From Colimorpha sp045598945 (GTDB taxonomy: Bacteria; Bacteroidota; Bacteroidia; Bacteroidales; P3), in contig JAZRVD010000238.1 in the NCBI GenBank assembly GCA_045598945.1, positions 1 to 11,962 on the forward strand: 11,962 nt of DNA, written 5' to 3'. The position numbers and the translations under genes are program-made. How positions within the stretch are numbered: the first letter of the stretch is position 1; every line of letters begins with the position of its first letter. Shown in pieces: positions 1 to 6,275 of this stretch. Below the pieces are notes generated by a model. It had not been told where the DNA came from. It searched no databases and saw only the letters and a program-made list of their open reading frames with translations.

Positions 1-95
1 TGAGCAAGGCAGTTGTCAATATGCTCGATAGTCTTGGTGTACCTCCTGAAAACATTCTTTACGATGACTTCGGTGGAGGTGCTCCCAAGAAGTAG
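1..95 (+). CDS. nqrF: Na+-translocating NADH:quinone reductase subunit F, C-terminal end only
   Basis: Only the last 30 codons are in the window; codons are in frame from base 3 and the TAG stop is at 93-95. The peptide includes MLDSLGVPPENILYDDFGG followed by a short GAPKK tail. A leucine-rich helix followed by LGV..ENI.YDDFGG is the usual C-terminus of NqrF, the FAD/[2Fe-2S] subunit that takes electrons from NADH into the six-subunit Na+ pump of the inner membrane. The extra GAPKK extends slightly past the usual DDFGG end. The catalytic domains lie outside the window, so nothing can be said about them. A hairpin follows the stop, and the sdh genes lie in the same direction 98 bases on. Confidence 0.8.
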   Translation, partial: SKAVVNMLDSLGVPPENILYDDFGGGAPKK

Positions 96-116
96 TTAGT
101 GTCTTTTTATGTCCGT

Positions 117-143
117 GTGCCAGTCTGTTCTTCAGACTGACAC
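117..143 (+). terminator. Hairpin after nqrF, possible weak terminator
   Basis: An 11-base-pair stem (117-127 with 133-143) has one C/A mismatch and a five-base loop, starting 22 bases after the nqrF stop. Downstream sequence is ATGCGACATTTT, so there is no immediate T-run. It may end or stabilise the nqr transcript rather than terminate strongly. I found no convincing promoter between it and sdhC, so partial read-through into sdhC is possible. Confidence 0.45.
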
Positions 144-193
144 ATGCGACATTTTAATTCAAAATTAGTTTATTACATAACAATTAAATAAAA

Positions 194-1216
194 ATGAACT
201 TACCAAAAATTCATTCAATCACCAAGAAGATTTTCGTCGCCCTGTTAGGCGCTTTCTTGCTAATCTTCTTGCTGTTCCATGCTTGCGCCAACCTTTGTGT
301 CTTGCGCAACGACGATGGCGCATGGTACAGCGCTTTTTGCCATTTCATGGGTACCAACTATGTTGTCAAGGTTTTCGAGGTTGTACTTCTCCTCGCTCTC
401 CTGGCTCATATCGTTATTACCATTTGGCTGTGGATAACCAACAAGGCTGCTCGTCCTGTCGGATACCATCAGCCAAGCAGAACCAAGACCCACACAGGTT
501 CTAAACTGCAAGTTTGGACGGGTATCCTTATTCTCGCTTTTCTCGTTGTTCATTTCTGCGACTTCTATTTTGCCAAGATTGGTCTTGTAGAAGGCAAGTA
601 TATGCTGCAAGGCAAAGATCTTGTAGAGCAACTCCAGAATATGGATGAAGAAAAACAAAACGAGCTTTCTGCCTCTTTCCAGCTTGCTCAACAGTCTGCA
701 CAGTATGGCATAGCTCCTGATACTATTGTAACGATGTCGCTTCAAGGCATCGAAGAGCAGATGAGCTCTTTAGACCAGTCCGATTCCAACTATGCTCAGA
801 CTATGGAACAACTTCAGATGCAGCATGAGCAGATTGCTTCTATGCAGCAGTCGGCAGCTTTCGCTCAGATATTAGTGCCTTTTATTCAAGCGCAAGGCAA
901 TCCTGACATCAAACTTCCTGTCAATGCTGAACAAATTGACGCCTTGTATGCTATTTTCCCAGATATTGATGTCGAGCCAGATTTCTACAATATGGTTCGT
1001 GCCAAGTTCGCTTTCTGGCCTATGAGCATTCTTTATCTTGCTTTTTTTGTTATCCTCTGGTTCCACATGCGTCATGCTTTTGCCGCTTTGTTCCAAACAT
1101 TGGGTCTCAACAATTATAAGTACAACAAGGCTATCGAAGTCTGTGCCGTAGCTTATGCTTGGATTGTATGCCTTGCTTTTGCTGCTGTTCCTATTGTCAT
1201 TTTGCTTACTCTCTAA
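194..1216 (+). CDS. sdhC: Succinate dehydrogenase/fumarate reductase cytochrome b subunit with a large inserted loop
   Basis: This is the membrane anchor and di-haem subunit of a type B (menaquinone-linked) Sdh/Frd complex. Five hydrophobic helices are visible at about residues 13-37, 56-81, 105-130, 274-300 and 313-340. Histidines at 29, 72, 120 and 291 (with 294 next to it) fall in four of these helices, as expected for axial ligands of two haems b. The HFMGTNYVV and FQTLGLNN segments are typical of the family. Family members are usually around 220-260 residues; this one has 340 because of a Gln/Met/Glu-rich stretch of roughly 100 residues between helices 3 and 4. The positive loops (82-104 and 303-313) are predicted cytoplasmic, which puts the insert on the periplasmic side. 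The ATG follows an A-rich leader without a Shine-Dalgarno sequence. sdhA starts 43 bases after the stop. Confidence 0.9.
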   Translation: MNLPKIHSITKKIFVALLGAFLLIFLLFHACANLCVLRNDDGAWYSAFCHFMGTNYVVKVFEVVLLLALLAHIVITIWLWITNKAARPVGYHQPSRTKTHTGSKLQVWTGILILAFLVVHFCDFYFAKIGLVEGKYMLQGKDLVEQLQNMDEEKQNELSASFQLAQQSAQYGIAPDTIVTMSLQGIEEQMSSLDQSDSNYAQTMEQLQMQHEQIASMQQSAAFAQILVPFIQAQGNPDIKLPVNAEQIDALYAIFPDIDVEPDFYNMVRAKFAFWPMSILYLAFFVILWFHMRHAFAALFQTLGLNNYKYNKAIEVCAVAYAWIVCLAFAAVPIVILLTL

Positions 1217-1259
1217 TGTTTTGTTGGGATTAAATCTTTAATACCAAAATTGTAATTCT

Positions 1260-3227
1260 ATGAAATTAGATTCCAAGATACCTGAAGGTCCTTTGTCTGA
1301 AAAATGGACCAATTATAAAGCCAGTCAGAAACTGGTCAACCCTGCCAACAAGCGTAAACTCAAGATTATCGTTGTCGGTACGGGTCTCGCCGGTGCCTCT
1401 GCAGCTGCCTCACTTGGCGCTCTTGGCTTCAATGTCGACATTTTCTGCATACAAGATTCACCTCGTCGTGCTCACTCTATTGCCGCACAGGGTGGTATCA
1501 ATGCTGCTAAAAACTATCAGAACGATGGCGATAGCATTGGACGTCTGTTCTACGACACTATCAAAGGCGGCGACTATCGTGCTCGCGAAGCCAACGTCTA
1601 TCGTCTTGCCGAGGTTAGCGGCTCTATCATCGACCAGTGCGTAGCGCAGGGTGTGCCTTTCGCCCGCGACTACGGTGGACTTCTCGACAACCGTTCTTTT
1701 GGTGGCGTGCAGGTCAGCCGTACATTCTATGCTCGCGGTCAAACGGGTCAGCAGCTTCTCCTTGGCGCTTATGGCGCTCTCAGCCGCGAGATAGCTCGTG
1801 GCTCTGTCAAGTTACATGAACGTTGCGAGATGATGGATCTCGTCGTTGTTGATGGCCGTGCGCGCGGTATCATTGTCCGCAACCTTGTCAATGGCGAGAT
1901 ACAGCGCTATGCCGCTCACGCTGTCATTGTGGCTTCTGGCGGATATGGCAATATCTATTACCTCTCTACCAATGCCATGAATAGCAACAGTAGCGCCGCT
2001 TGGGCTTGCCACAAACGTGGTGCCGCTTTTGCTAATCCGTGCTATGTTCAGATCCATCCAACATGTATTCCCGTACATGGCGACTACCAGTCCAAGCTTA
2101 CGCTTATGAGCGAGAGTCTCCGCAATGATGGTCGTATATGGGTGCCAAAGAAAAAAGAAGATGCCGAAGCTATCCGTCAAGGTCAGCTTAAGCCTACCGA
2201 CATTGCTGAAGAGGATCGTGATTACTACCTCGAACGTCGTTATCCTGCCTTTGGCAACCTCGTGCCACGCGACGTCGCTTCTCGCGCCGCTAAAGAGCGT
2301 TGCGATGCAGGCTATGGCGTAGGTACTGGCCTCGCTGTATATCTCGATTTCGCCGATGCTATCAAGCGTCTCGGCCGCGATGTCGTCGCTCAGCGTTATG
2401 GCAACCTCTTCCAGATGTATCAAAAGATTACCGACCAGAATCCTTACGAGACACCTATGATGATCTATCCGGCTATCCACTACACCATGGGTGGCTTGTG
2501 GGTCGACTATGAGTTGCAGACTACTATTCCTGGTCTTTTTGCAGCTGGCGAAGCCAACTTCTCCGATCATGGTGCCAACCGTCTGGGCGCTTCTGCTCTT
2601 ATGCAGGGTCTTGCCGATGGCTATTTCGTGCTTCCTTACACTGTTCAGAATTATCTTGCCGACCAAATCTATGTTGGCCAGATTAGCGATCAGACTCCAG
2701 AGTTCGACAAGGCAGAAGCCGAAGTCCGTGAACGTATCAACAATCTCTTTACTATCAATCCAGACAACAAGCCTGTCGAAGGTAAAGAGCAGCAGTCTCA
2801 CACTGTCGACCATTACCACAAAACTTTGGGCAAGATTATGTGGGAGTATGTTGGTATGGCTCGCAATACCGAAAGTCTCGCTACGGCCAAGAAACTTGTT
2901 GCTGAACTCGAAGAAGAATTCTGGAAATATGTTACCATTCCAGGTTCCAACAACGAGTTTAACCCCGAACTCGAAAAAGCATATCGTCTTGCCGACTACT
3001 TCGAACTCGCTCGCCTTATCATAGCCGATGCTGGTCATCGTGAGGAATCTTGCGGTGGTCATTTCCGCACAGAACATCAAACCGAAGATGGCGAAACCTT
3101 GCGCGACGACGAAAAGTTCATGTATGTCGCCGGTTGGTTCTATCAAGGACACGATGTGCCGGAAATCCTCGAAAAGGAAGAGCTTAAGTACGAGCATATC
3201 AAGATTGCAAAACGTAACTACAAGTAG
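1260..3227 (+). CDS. sdhA: Succinate dehydrogenase/fumarate reductase flavoprotein subunit
   Basis: This is the catalytic subunit that interconverts fumarate and succinate on a covalently bound FAD on the cytoplasmic face. The dinucleotide-binding motif VVGTGLAGAS is at about residues 38-47. His72 in AHSIAAQGGINAA matches the histidine that carries FAD covalently. Expected active-site residues are present: His266 (QIHPT), Arg337 or Arg342 (VPRDVASR), His407 (AIHYTMGG) and Arg441 (GANRLGASAL). The C-terminus has the Cys/Gly/His-rich EESCGGHFRTEH segment. Length (655) is normal for the Bacteroidetes and epsilonproteobacterial type, longer than E. coli SdhA. It lies between sdhC and sdhB as one transcription unit. 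In gut Bacteroidales this complex mainly works as a fumarate reductase; direction cannot be read from the sequence. No frameshift or missing key residue was seen. Confidence 0.96.
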   Translation: MKLDSKIPEGPLSEKWTNYKASQKLVNPANKRKLKIIVVGTGLAGASAAASLGALGFNVDIFCIQDSPRRAHSIAAQGGINAAKNYQNDGDSIGRLFYDTIKGGDYRAREANVYRLAEVSGSIIDQCVAQGVPFARDYGGLLDNRSFGGVQVSRTFYARGQTGQQLLLGAYGALSREIARGSVKLHERCEMMDLVVVDGRARGIIVRNLVNGEIQRYAAHAVIVASGGYGNIYYLSTNAMNSNSSAAWACHKRGAAFANPCYVQIHPTCIPVHGDYQSKLTLMSESLRNDGRIWVPKKKEDAEAIRQGQLKPTDIAEEDRDYYLERRYPAFGNLVPRDVASRAAKERCDAGYGVGTGLAVYLDFADAIKRLGRDVVAQRYGNLFQMYQKITDQNPYETPMMIYPAIHYTMGGLWVDYELQTTIPGLFAAGEANFSDHGANRLGASALMQGLADGYFVLPYTVQNYLADQIYVGQISDQTPEFDKAEAEVRERINNLFTINPDNKPVEGKEQQSHTVDHYHKTLGKIMWEYVGMARNTESLATAKKLVAELEEEFWKYVTIPGSNNEFNPELEKAYRLADYFELARLIIADAGHREESCGGHFRTEHQTEDGETLRDDEKFMYVAGWFYQGHDVPEILEKEELKYEHIKIAKRNYK

Positions 3228-3243
3228 TCTTTTCGATGACTTT

Positions 3244-3284
3244 GGTGTCAGCCATTACTCCTTATGGCAATGGCTGCACCTTTT
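3244..3284 (+). terminator. Intercistronic hairpin with T4 between sdhA and sdhB
   Basis: GGTG and CAGCCATT (3244-3256, separated by one bulged T) pair with AATGGCTG and CACC (3269-3280), giving 12 pairs, and TTTT follows directly. A competing inner stem is possible because GCCAT (3251-3255) can also pair with ATGGC (3264-3268). Position and form suggest a partial terminator or an RNA-processing/stability hairpin that sets the ratio of sdhB to sdhCA. sdhB must still be transcribed, so full termination is unlikely. Confidence 0.5.
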
Positions 3285-3310
3285 ATACAATCTTTAAATA
3301 ATATTGCAAT

Positions 3311-4069
3311 ATGAATTTCACTTTACATATCTGGCGTCAAGAAAATGCTCGTGCCAAAGGTCATTTTGAGACTTATAAAGTAACGGGAATCTCTGCCGAG
3401 TGTTCTTTCCTCGAAATGCTCGACATCTTGAACGAGCAACTCAACAACGACCACATTGCACACCCAGTCTGTTTCGACAATGATTGCCGCGAAGGTATCT
3501 GCGGTATGTGTGGTCTGTATATCAACGGCCGTCCTCATGGCAACGACGATGGCGTTACCACTTGTCAGTTGCACATGCGCAAATTCAACGATGGCGACGA
3601 AATTTGGATTGAGCCATGGCGTGCCAAACCTTTCCCTGTCATTCGCGACCTTGTTGTCGACCGTACTGCTTTCGACAAAATCATACAGGCTGGCGGCTAC
3701 ATTAGCACCACTACTGGCGGTGTGCCAGACGCTAACAGCATCTTGATACCTAAGCACAAGGCCGACATGGCAATGGACGCCGCCGAGTGTATCGGTTGCG
3801 GCGCCTGTGTGGCGGCTTGCAAAAATGCCAGCGCTATGCTTTTCGTCAGTGCCAAGGTCAGCCACTTTGCTCTTCTTCCTCAGGGCGCTCCAGAGGCTGC
3901 CGACCGTGTACAGAAAATGGTCTGCAAGATGGACGAACTCGGTTTTGGCGGCTGCACCAACACCTACGCTTGCGAGGCAGAGTGTCCTAAGCAAATCAAA
4001 CGTCAAAACATCGCTCGTCTCAACCGTGAGTGGATATGCTCATCTTTGGGTCGCGACCGCAAGAACTAA
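3311..4069 (+). CDS. sdhB: Succinate dehydrogenase/fumarate reductase iron-sulfur subunit
   Basis: This subunit carries electrons between the flavin in SdhA and the quinone/haem site in SdhC. All three expected clusters can be assigned. The [2Fe-2S] ligands are Cys59, Cys64, Cys67 and Cys85 (CREGICGMCG then TTCQ). Cys160, Cys163 and Cys166 (CIGCGAC) with Cys225 (ECPK) fit the [4Fe-4S] cluster. Cys170, Cys215 and Cys221 fit the third cluster, [3Fe-4S] in relatives. The length of 252 residues is normal. The ATG at 3311 directly precedes the usual N-terminal beta-strand (FTLHIWRQ). It is the last gene of the sdhCAB unit and is followed within 20 bases by a strong intrinsic terminator. Confidence 0.96.
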   Translation: MNFTLHIWRQENARAKGHFETYKVTGISAECSFLEMLDILNEQLNNDHIAHPVCFDNDCREGICGMCGLYINGRPHGNDDGVTTCQLHMRKFNDGDEIWIEPWRAKPFPVIRDLVVDRTAFDKIIQAGGYISTTTGGVPDANSILIPKHKADMAMDAAECIGCGACVAACKNASAMLFVSAKVSHFALLPQGAPEAADRVQKMVCKMDELGFGGCTNTYACEAECPKQIKRQNIARLNREWICSSLGRDRKN

Positions 4070-4088
4070 TCACTTGCTTTGATACTTC

Positions 4089-4122
4089 AAAAGGAGGTCT
4101 CCGAAAGGAAACCTCCTTTTTT
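4089..4122 (+). terminator. Strong rho-independent terminator of sdhCAB
   Basis: AAAAGGAGGT (4089-4098) pairs perfectly with ACCTCCTTTT (4111-4120). Inside, TCC-GAAA-GGA (4100-4109) extends the stem past one C/A mismatch and closes with a GAAA tetraloop. The downstream arm runs into a T6 run. The upstream arm begins with A4, so the same hairpin could also stop the leftward gene ending at 4129. Confidence 0.9.
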
Positions 4123-4128
4123 GCTTGT

Positions 4129-4551
4129 CTATTGTATGGTGTAGTAGACGTTGGTCTTATAATATCTTTTGCGTATCCGCCATTCGTATATAAGCCATAT
4201 TGCAAAAAATGTATTTGTCAATATGTTGTATATCCAGTGCCATGGGTTGGGCAATGTAAAAAACAGTTGAGCTATTGACAGTATAATGTCAATGGTAAAC
4301 AATATGTTCCATATCTTTTCCCTGTCGCCATAGTCAAGGTGGGTAACAACGCCAGTCTTTACGCTTACAATAGTTGTTGTAGAAATAAGAGGTACCGTGC
4401 TTTGAATAGTCAAAGCATAATTGCCCGACGATATCTCTATATTTGTCGTTCCGTTTTGCATAACGCCTACAAATCTATTGTTTATATATAGCTTCCTTGG
4501 CAGTCTGCTCATCATTTTGCCCATAGTGCATGATATAACAAGTAGCGACAT
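4129..4551 (-). CDS. Small membrane protein: beta-rich N-terminal domain plus two membrane helices, function unknown
   Basis: From the ATG at 4551 the product has 140 residues. I do not recognise a named family. Residues 18-75 look like a small beta-rich domain with a PEGA-like feel (KLYINNRFVGVM, then ISSGNYALTIQ): a short strand, a G-rich turn, and an S/PG-Y element. Two hydrophobic helices follow at about 80-100 and 104-123, then a basic, Tyr-rich tail (EWRIRKRYYK). An upstream ATG at 4593 is possible, but an exact TAnnTTTG promoter box lies inside that extension (4571-4578), so I chose 4551. Starts at Met10, Met13 or Met14 are also possible. The gene converges on sdhB and shares its terminator region, and is divergent from the dehydrogenase gene to the right. 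That it is a gene is likely, because the reading frame is open and the residue pattern is protein-like. Confidence 0.65.
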   Translation of the reverse strand: MSLLVISCTMGKMMSRLPRKLYINNRFVGVMQNGTTNIEISSGNYALTIQSTVPLISTTTIVSVKTGVVTHLDYGDREKIWNILFTIDIILSIAQLFFTLPNPWHWIYNILTNTFFAIWLIYEWRIRKRYYKTNVYYTIQ

Positions 4552-4570
4552 CTCTGTTTCAAATTTTTTG

Positions 4571-4578
4571 CAAAAGTA
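4571..4578 (-). promoter_or_regulatory. Bacteroidetes -7 box for the leftward membrane-protein gene
   Basis: On the minus strand the sequence is TACTTTTG, an exact match to TAnnTTTG. The box starts 27 bases and ends 20 bases upstream of the ATG at 4551, implying a leader of roughly 15 bases. I see no clear TTTG -33 element at the expected distance, which lowers confidence. Confidence 0.5.
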
Positions 4579-4603
4579 ATAAAAACATTTCATTTGACTT
4601 TTT

Positions 4604-4636
4604 TTTGTTTTATTCTCTTCAAAAAGAGTATTTTTG
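4604..4636 (+). promoter_or_regulatory. Bacteroidetes -33/-7 promoter for the short-chain dehydrogenase
   Basis: TTTG (4604-4607) is followed after 21 bases by TATTTTTG (4629-4636), an exact TAnnTTTG. The spacing fits the Bacteroidetes primary sigma factor. The ATG at 4641 is only five bases past the box, so transcription should start at or next to the start codon. A small inverted repeat, CTCTT-CAAA-AAGAG (4615-4628), fills most of the spacer and could be an operator. Confidence 0.65.
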
Positions 4637-4640
4637 CAAA

Positions 4641-5474
4641 ATGAAATACAACAACTATCACTCCAAGGTTATTTTAATTACAGGTGCTTCGTCAGGAATA
4701 GGCGAAGCGTCGGTCAAGCGGCTTCTTGACAAGGGTTGCAAAGTTTATGCCACCGCTCGCAATGCAGACAGTCTCACGGCACTCCAACAAGTCGGTGCAG
4801 TTCCAGTGTCTATGGACGTCTGCGACGAAGAGTCAATGACTGCTGGTGTTCAATCTATTATAGACAAGGAAGGGCGTATCGATGTGCTTGTCAACAATGC
4901 AGGATATGGCTTCTTTGGCCCTATAGAGACTGTCCCTATTGATGATGCACGTCGTCAGGTTGAGGTCAATGTGTTTGGTCTTGCAAGGCTTATCCAGCTT
5001 GTTCTTCCTTATATGCGTCAGCAAGGATGTGGACGTATAATAAATGTCGCTTCCATGGCAGGTCATTTTTGCGAGCCGCGAGGAGGCTGGTACCATGCAA
5101 CCAAATATGCTGTCGTTGCACTTAGCGACTGCCTTCGCATGGAGACGCGCTCTTTTGGCATCAAGGTGTCGCTCATAGAGCCAGGTGCTATTCGCAGTAA
5201 ATGGAGCGACAAGGCAATGCAAAACATGGAGAGCGTCACGCAAGGTACGGTCTACGAACATGGTGCCAGTCGTCAGGCAAAGCTATTTCGCCTGTGCTAC
5301 GCCAAATATGCCTCCACTCCAGATGTCATTGCGCGTTGTATAACTCATGCCGCCACGTCTCGACATCCACGTATCCGTTATCGCAAAGGCTTTGGTTCAA
5401 CGTTCTTTATCCTGCTCAACCGTATTATGCCACAGCGATGGTTCGATGCACTGATGTATCGTGTGTTTGGTTAA
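4641..5474 (+). CDS. Short-chain dehydrogenase/reductase (classical SDR), substrate unknown
   Basis: The 277-residue product is a Rossmann-fold NAD(P)-dependent oxidoreductase of the classical SDR family. Visible motifs are TGASSGIG (14-21) for the cofactor, NNAG (85-88), Asn110, Ser138 (NVASMAG) and the YxxxK pair Tyr151/Lys155 (YHATK), so the Asn-Ser-Tyr-Lys catalytic set is complete. PGAIRSKW (181-188) is the usual post-catalytic loop. Arg40 at the end of the second strand (YATAR) favours NADP(H) over NAD(H). The C-terminal 60 residues are basic with a hydrophobic patch (FFILLNRIMPQRW), as in SDRs acting on lipid or steroid-like substrates, but this does not define a substrate. I chose the ATG at 4641 because an exact promoter box lies just upstream; an alternative TTG start at 4605 would lie in the promoter. 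The gene is probably monocistronic. Confidence 0.88.
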   Translation: MKYNNYHSKVILITGASSGIGEASVKRLLDKGCKVYATARNADSLTALQQVGAVPVSMDVCDEESMTAGVQSIIDKEGRIDVLVNNAGYGFFGPIETVPIDDARRQVEVNVFGLARLIQLVLPYMRQQGCGRIINVASMAGHFCEPRGGWYHATKYAVVALSDCLRMETRSFGIKVSLIEPGAIRSKWSDKAMQNMESVTQGTVYEHGASRQAKLFRLCYAKYASTPDVIARCITHAATSRHPRIRYRKGFGSTFFILLNRIMPQRWFDALMYRVFG

Positions 5475-5598
5475 AACCTGCTAAACTGGTTTATCTGTGG
5501 TTTTGCAGGTAGAAGGCGAAGTACATGGCTGAAATCGCAAGACGAAGATATATTGTCGATTGTTATTGGAATTATAATAGAACGATAGAGTACGTTGT

Positions 5599-5970
5599 AT
5601 GAAAACGTTACCTAATGCAATCAAACTTTATTGTTGTCCGGAATGTGGAGCCATCATGGCAGGACATGGCTCTATGAGTCTTGCTTGTTGTGGCAAGCAA
5701 ATGGATGTTTTATCAATCGTAGAAGCATCTTGTGGTGACAGTCCGTCGGTGCAAGAGGTAGACGGAGGCCATTATCTTACATTCAACAATCCTATGACCA
5801 AAGACTTCTACATTGCCGCCATCGTCGTCGAGTATTACGATCATTACGATGTGTATCGTCTGTTTCCAGAGCAGGAAGCTTCAATCCACCTCAACAAAAC
5901 GCGCGGTGCAAAACTGCATGTCGTCTACCGTCAGCAAGACAACGTATGGCAGAGTGTGTTTAGATTCTGA
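5599..5970 (+). CDS. Desulfoferrodoxin-like protein with intact rubredoxin-type site but no superoxide-reductase iron site
   Basis: The 123-residue product follows the desulfoferrodoxin layout. Residues 11-35 hold C13-x2-C16 and the Cys30-Cys31 pair, the desulforedoxin-type FeS4 (or Zn) site, with an extra Cys12. The rest (55-123) aligns by eye with the superoxide-reductase beta domain: DGGHYLTF, NPMTKDFYI and VVYRQQDNVW sit where the family has a Gly-Gly strand, HPM..xHYI and Y-C-N-x-H-G-x-W. The iron-binding His, His, Cys and His in those motifs are replaced by Asn, Phe, Arg and Asp, and the first His (KHVP) is also missing. The protein probably cannot reduce superoxide as its relatives do. 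It could be an electron carrier, a metal- or redox-sensing protein, or a structural remnant. The frame is intact with no sign of decay. The ATG is taken as start. It lies 124 bases after the dehydrogenase gene. Confidence 0.72.
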   Translation: MKTLPNAIKLYCCPECGAIMAGHGSMSLACCGKQMDVLSIVEASCGDSPSVQEVDGGHYLTFNNPMTKDFYIAAIVVEYYDHYDVYRLFPEQEASIHLNKTRGAKLHVVYRQQDNVWQSVFRF

Positions 5971-6058
5971 AAATGAATATGTTTGCCATTGTTTATGTGA
6001 GTTGTCGTTTTTTATGTAAACAACAACAAGCCAAGCTTTATTATTGCCTGTTGAAAAA

Positions 6059-6066
6059 TAAATTTG
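6059..6066 (+). promoter_or_regulatory. Candidate Bacteroidetes -7 box upstream of the GTPase operon
   Basis: TAAATTTG matches TAnnTTTG exactly. About 18 bases upstream there is only TTTA (6037-6040) in place of the TTTG -33 element. No better promoter is seen between here and the first GTPase gene at 6276. Confidence 0.4.
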
Positions 6067-6148
6067 CACAACTCAAAAAAAACAATTAATTTTGTTTCTG
6101 TTAAAATGATAATAAAAAGTGTATAACTTATTGAAATATAGTGTTTTA

Positions 6149-6157
6149 GGGGGGGGG
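6149..6157 (+). repeat. Homopolymeric run of nine G
   Basis: Nine consecutive G stand out in an otherwise A+T-rich interval. They lie between the candidate -7 box and the terminator, about 120 bases before the first GTPase gene. Such tracts slip during replication and can be phase-variable in bacteria. They are also prone to sequencing length errors. Confidence 0.9.
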
Positions 6158-6188
6158 TGATGTAACTCCGTTATTATCAATGCTATAT

Positions 6189-6236
6189 AAAGGCTAACAG
6201 CAAATCATTAATGGTTTGTCGTTAGCCTTTTTTTTT
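6189..6236 (+). terminator. Intrinsic terminator or attenuator before the GTPase operon
   Basis: AAAGGCTAAC (6189-6198) pairs with GTTAGCCTTT (6221-6230). After one A/C mismatch the stem continues with GCAAATC (6200-6206) against GGTTTGT (6213-6219), including G-T wobbles, and is closed by a six-base loop. The downstream arm runs into T9. It ends 218-266 bases after the desulfoferrodoxin-like gene and only 39 bases before the first GTPase gene. It is clearly oriented rightward: the minus-strand version has only T3. Confidence 0.88.
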
Positions 6237-6275
6237 GTATGGTAAACTTAAAAGAATTAATAAATATATTAAAAT

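Larger units (their letters stand above)
5971..6275. other. Gene-free interval with promoter-like box, G9 run and terminator
   Basis: No convincing coding region lies here; the frames are short and A+T-rich. It contains an exact Bacteroidetes -7 box (6059-6066), a run of nine G (6149-6157) and a long hairpin with T9 (6189-6236), all in the rightward sense. A transcript from the box to the terminator would be about 165 bases. It could be a small RNA, or the attenuated leader of the GTPase operon starting at 6276. I see no known riboswitch in it. Confidence 0.4.

Noticed and set aside
1812..3197. Long open frame of 461 codons on the minus strand opposite sdhA
   Set aside because: It lies wholly antisense to the unmistakable sdhA gene, has no recognisable motif, and follows from the codon bias of sdhA.
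4528..4551. Possible lipoprotein signal (VISC) at residues 5-8 of the leftward membrane protein
   Set aside because: Only seven residues precede the Cys and there is no positive N-region or full hydrophobic stretch.
4552..4593. Earlier ATG at 4593 extending the leftward membrane protein by 14 residues
   Set aside because: The extension contains an exact TAnnTTTG promoter box (4571-4578), so it is probably upstream of the transcription start.
5477..5510. ACCTGC/GCAGGT hairpin after the dehydrogenase gene
   Set aside because: It has only six pairs, a loop of more than twenty bases and no T-run, so it is too weak to call a terminator.
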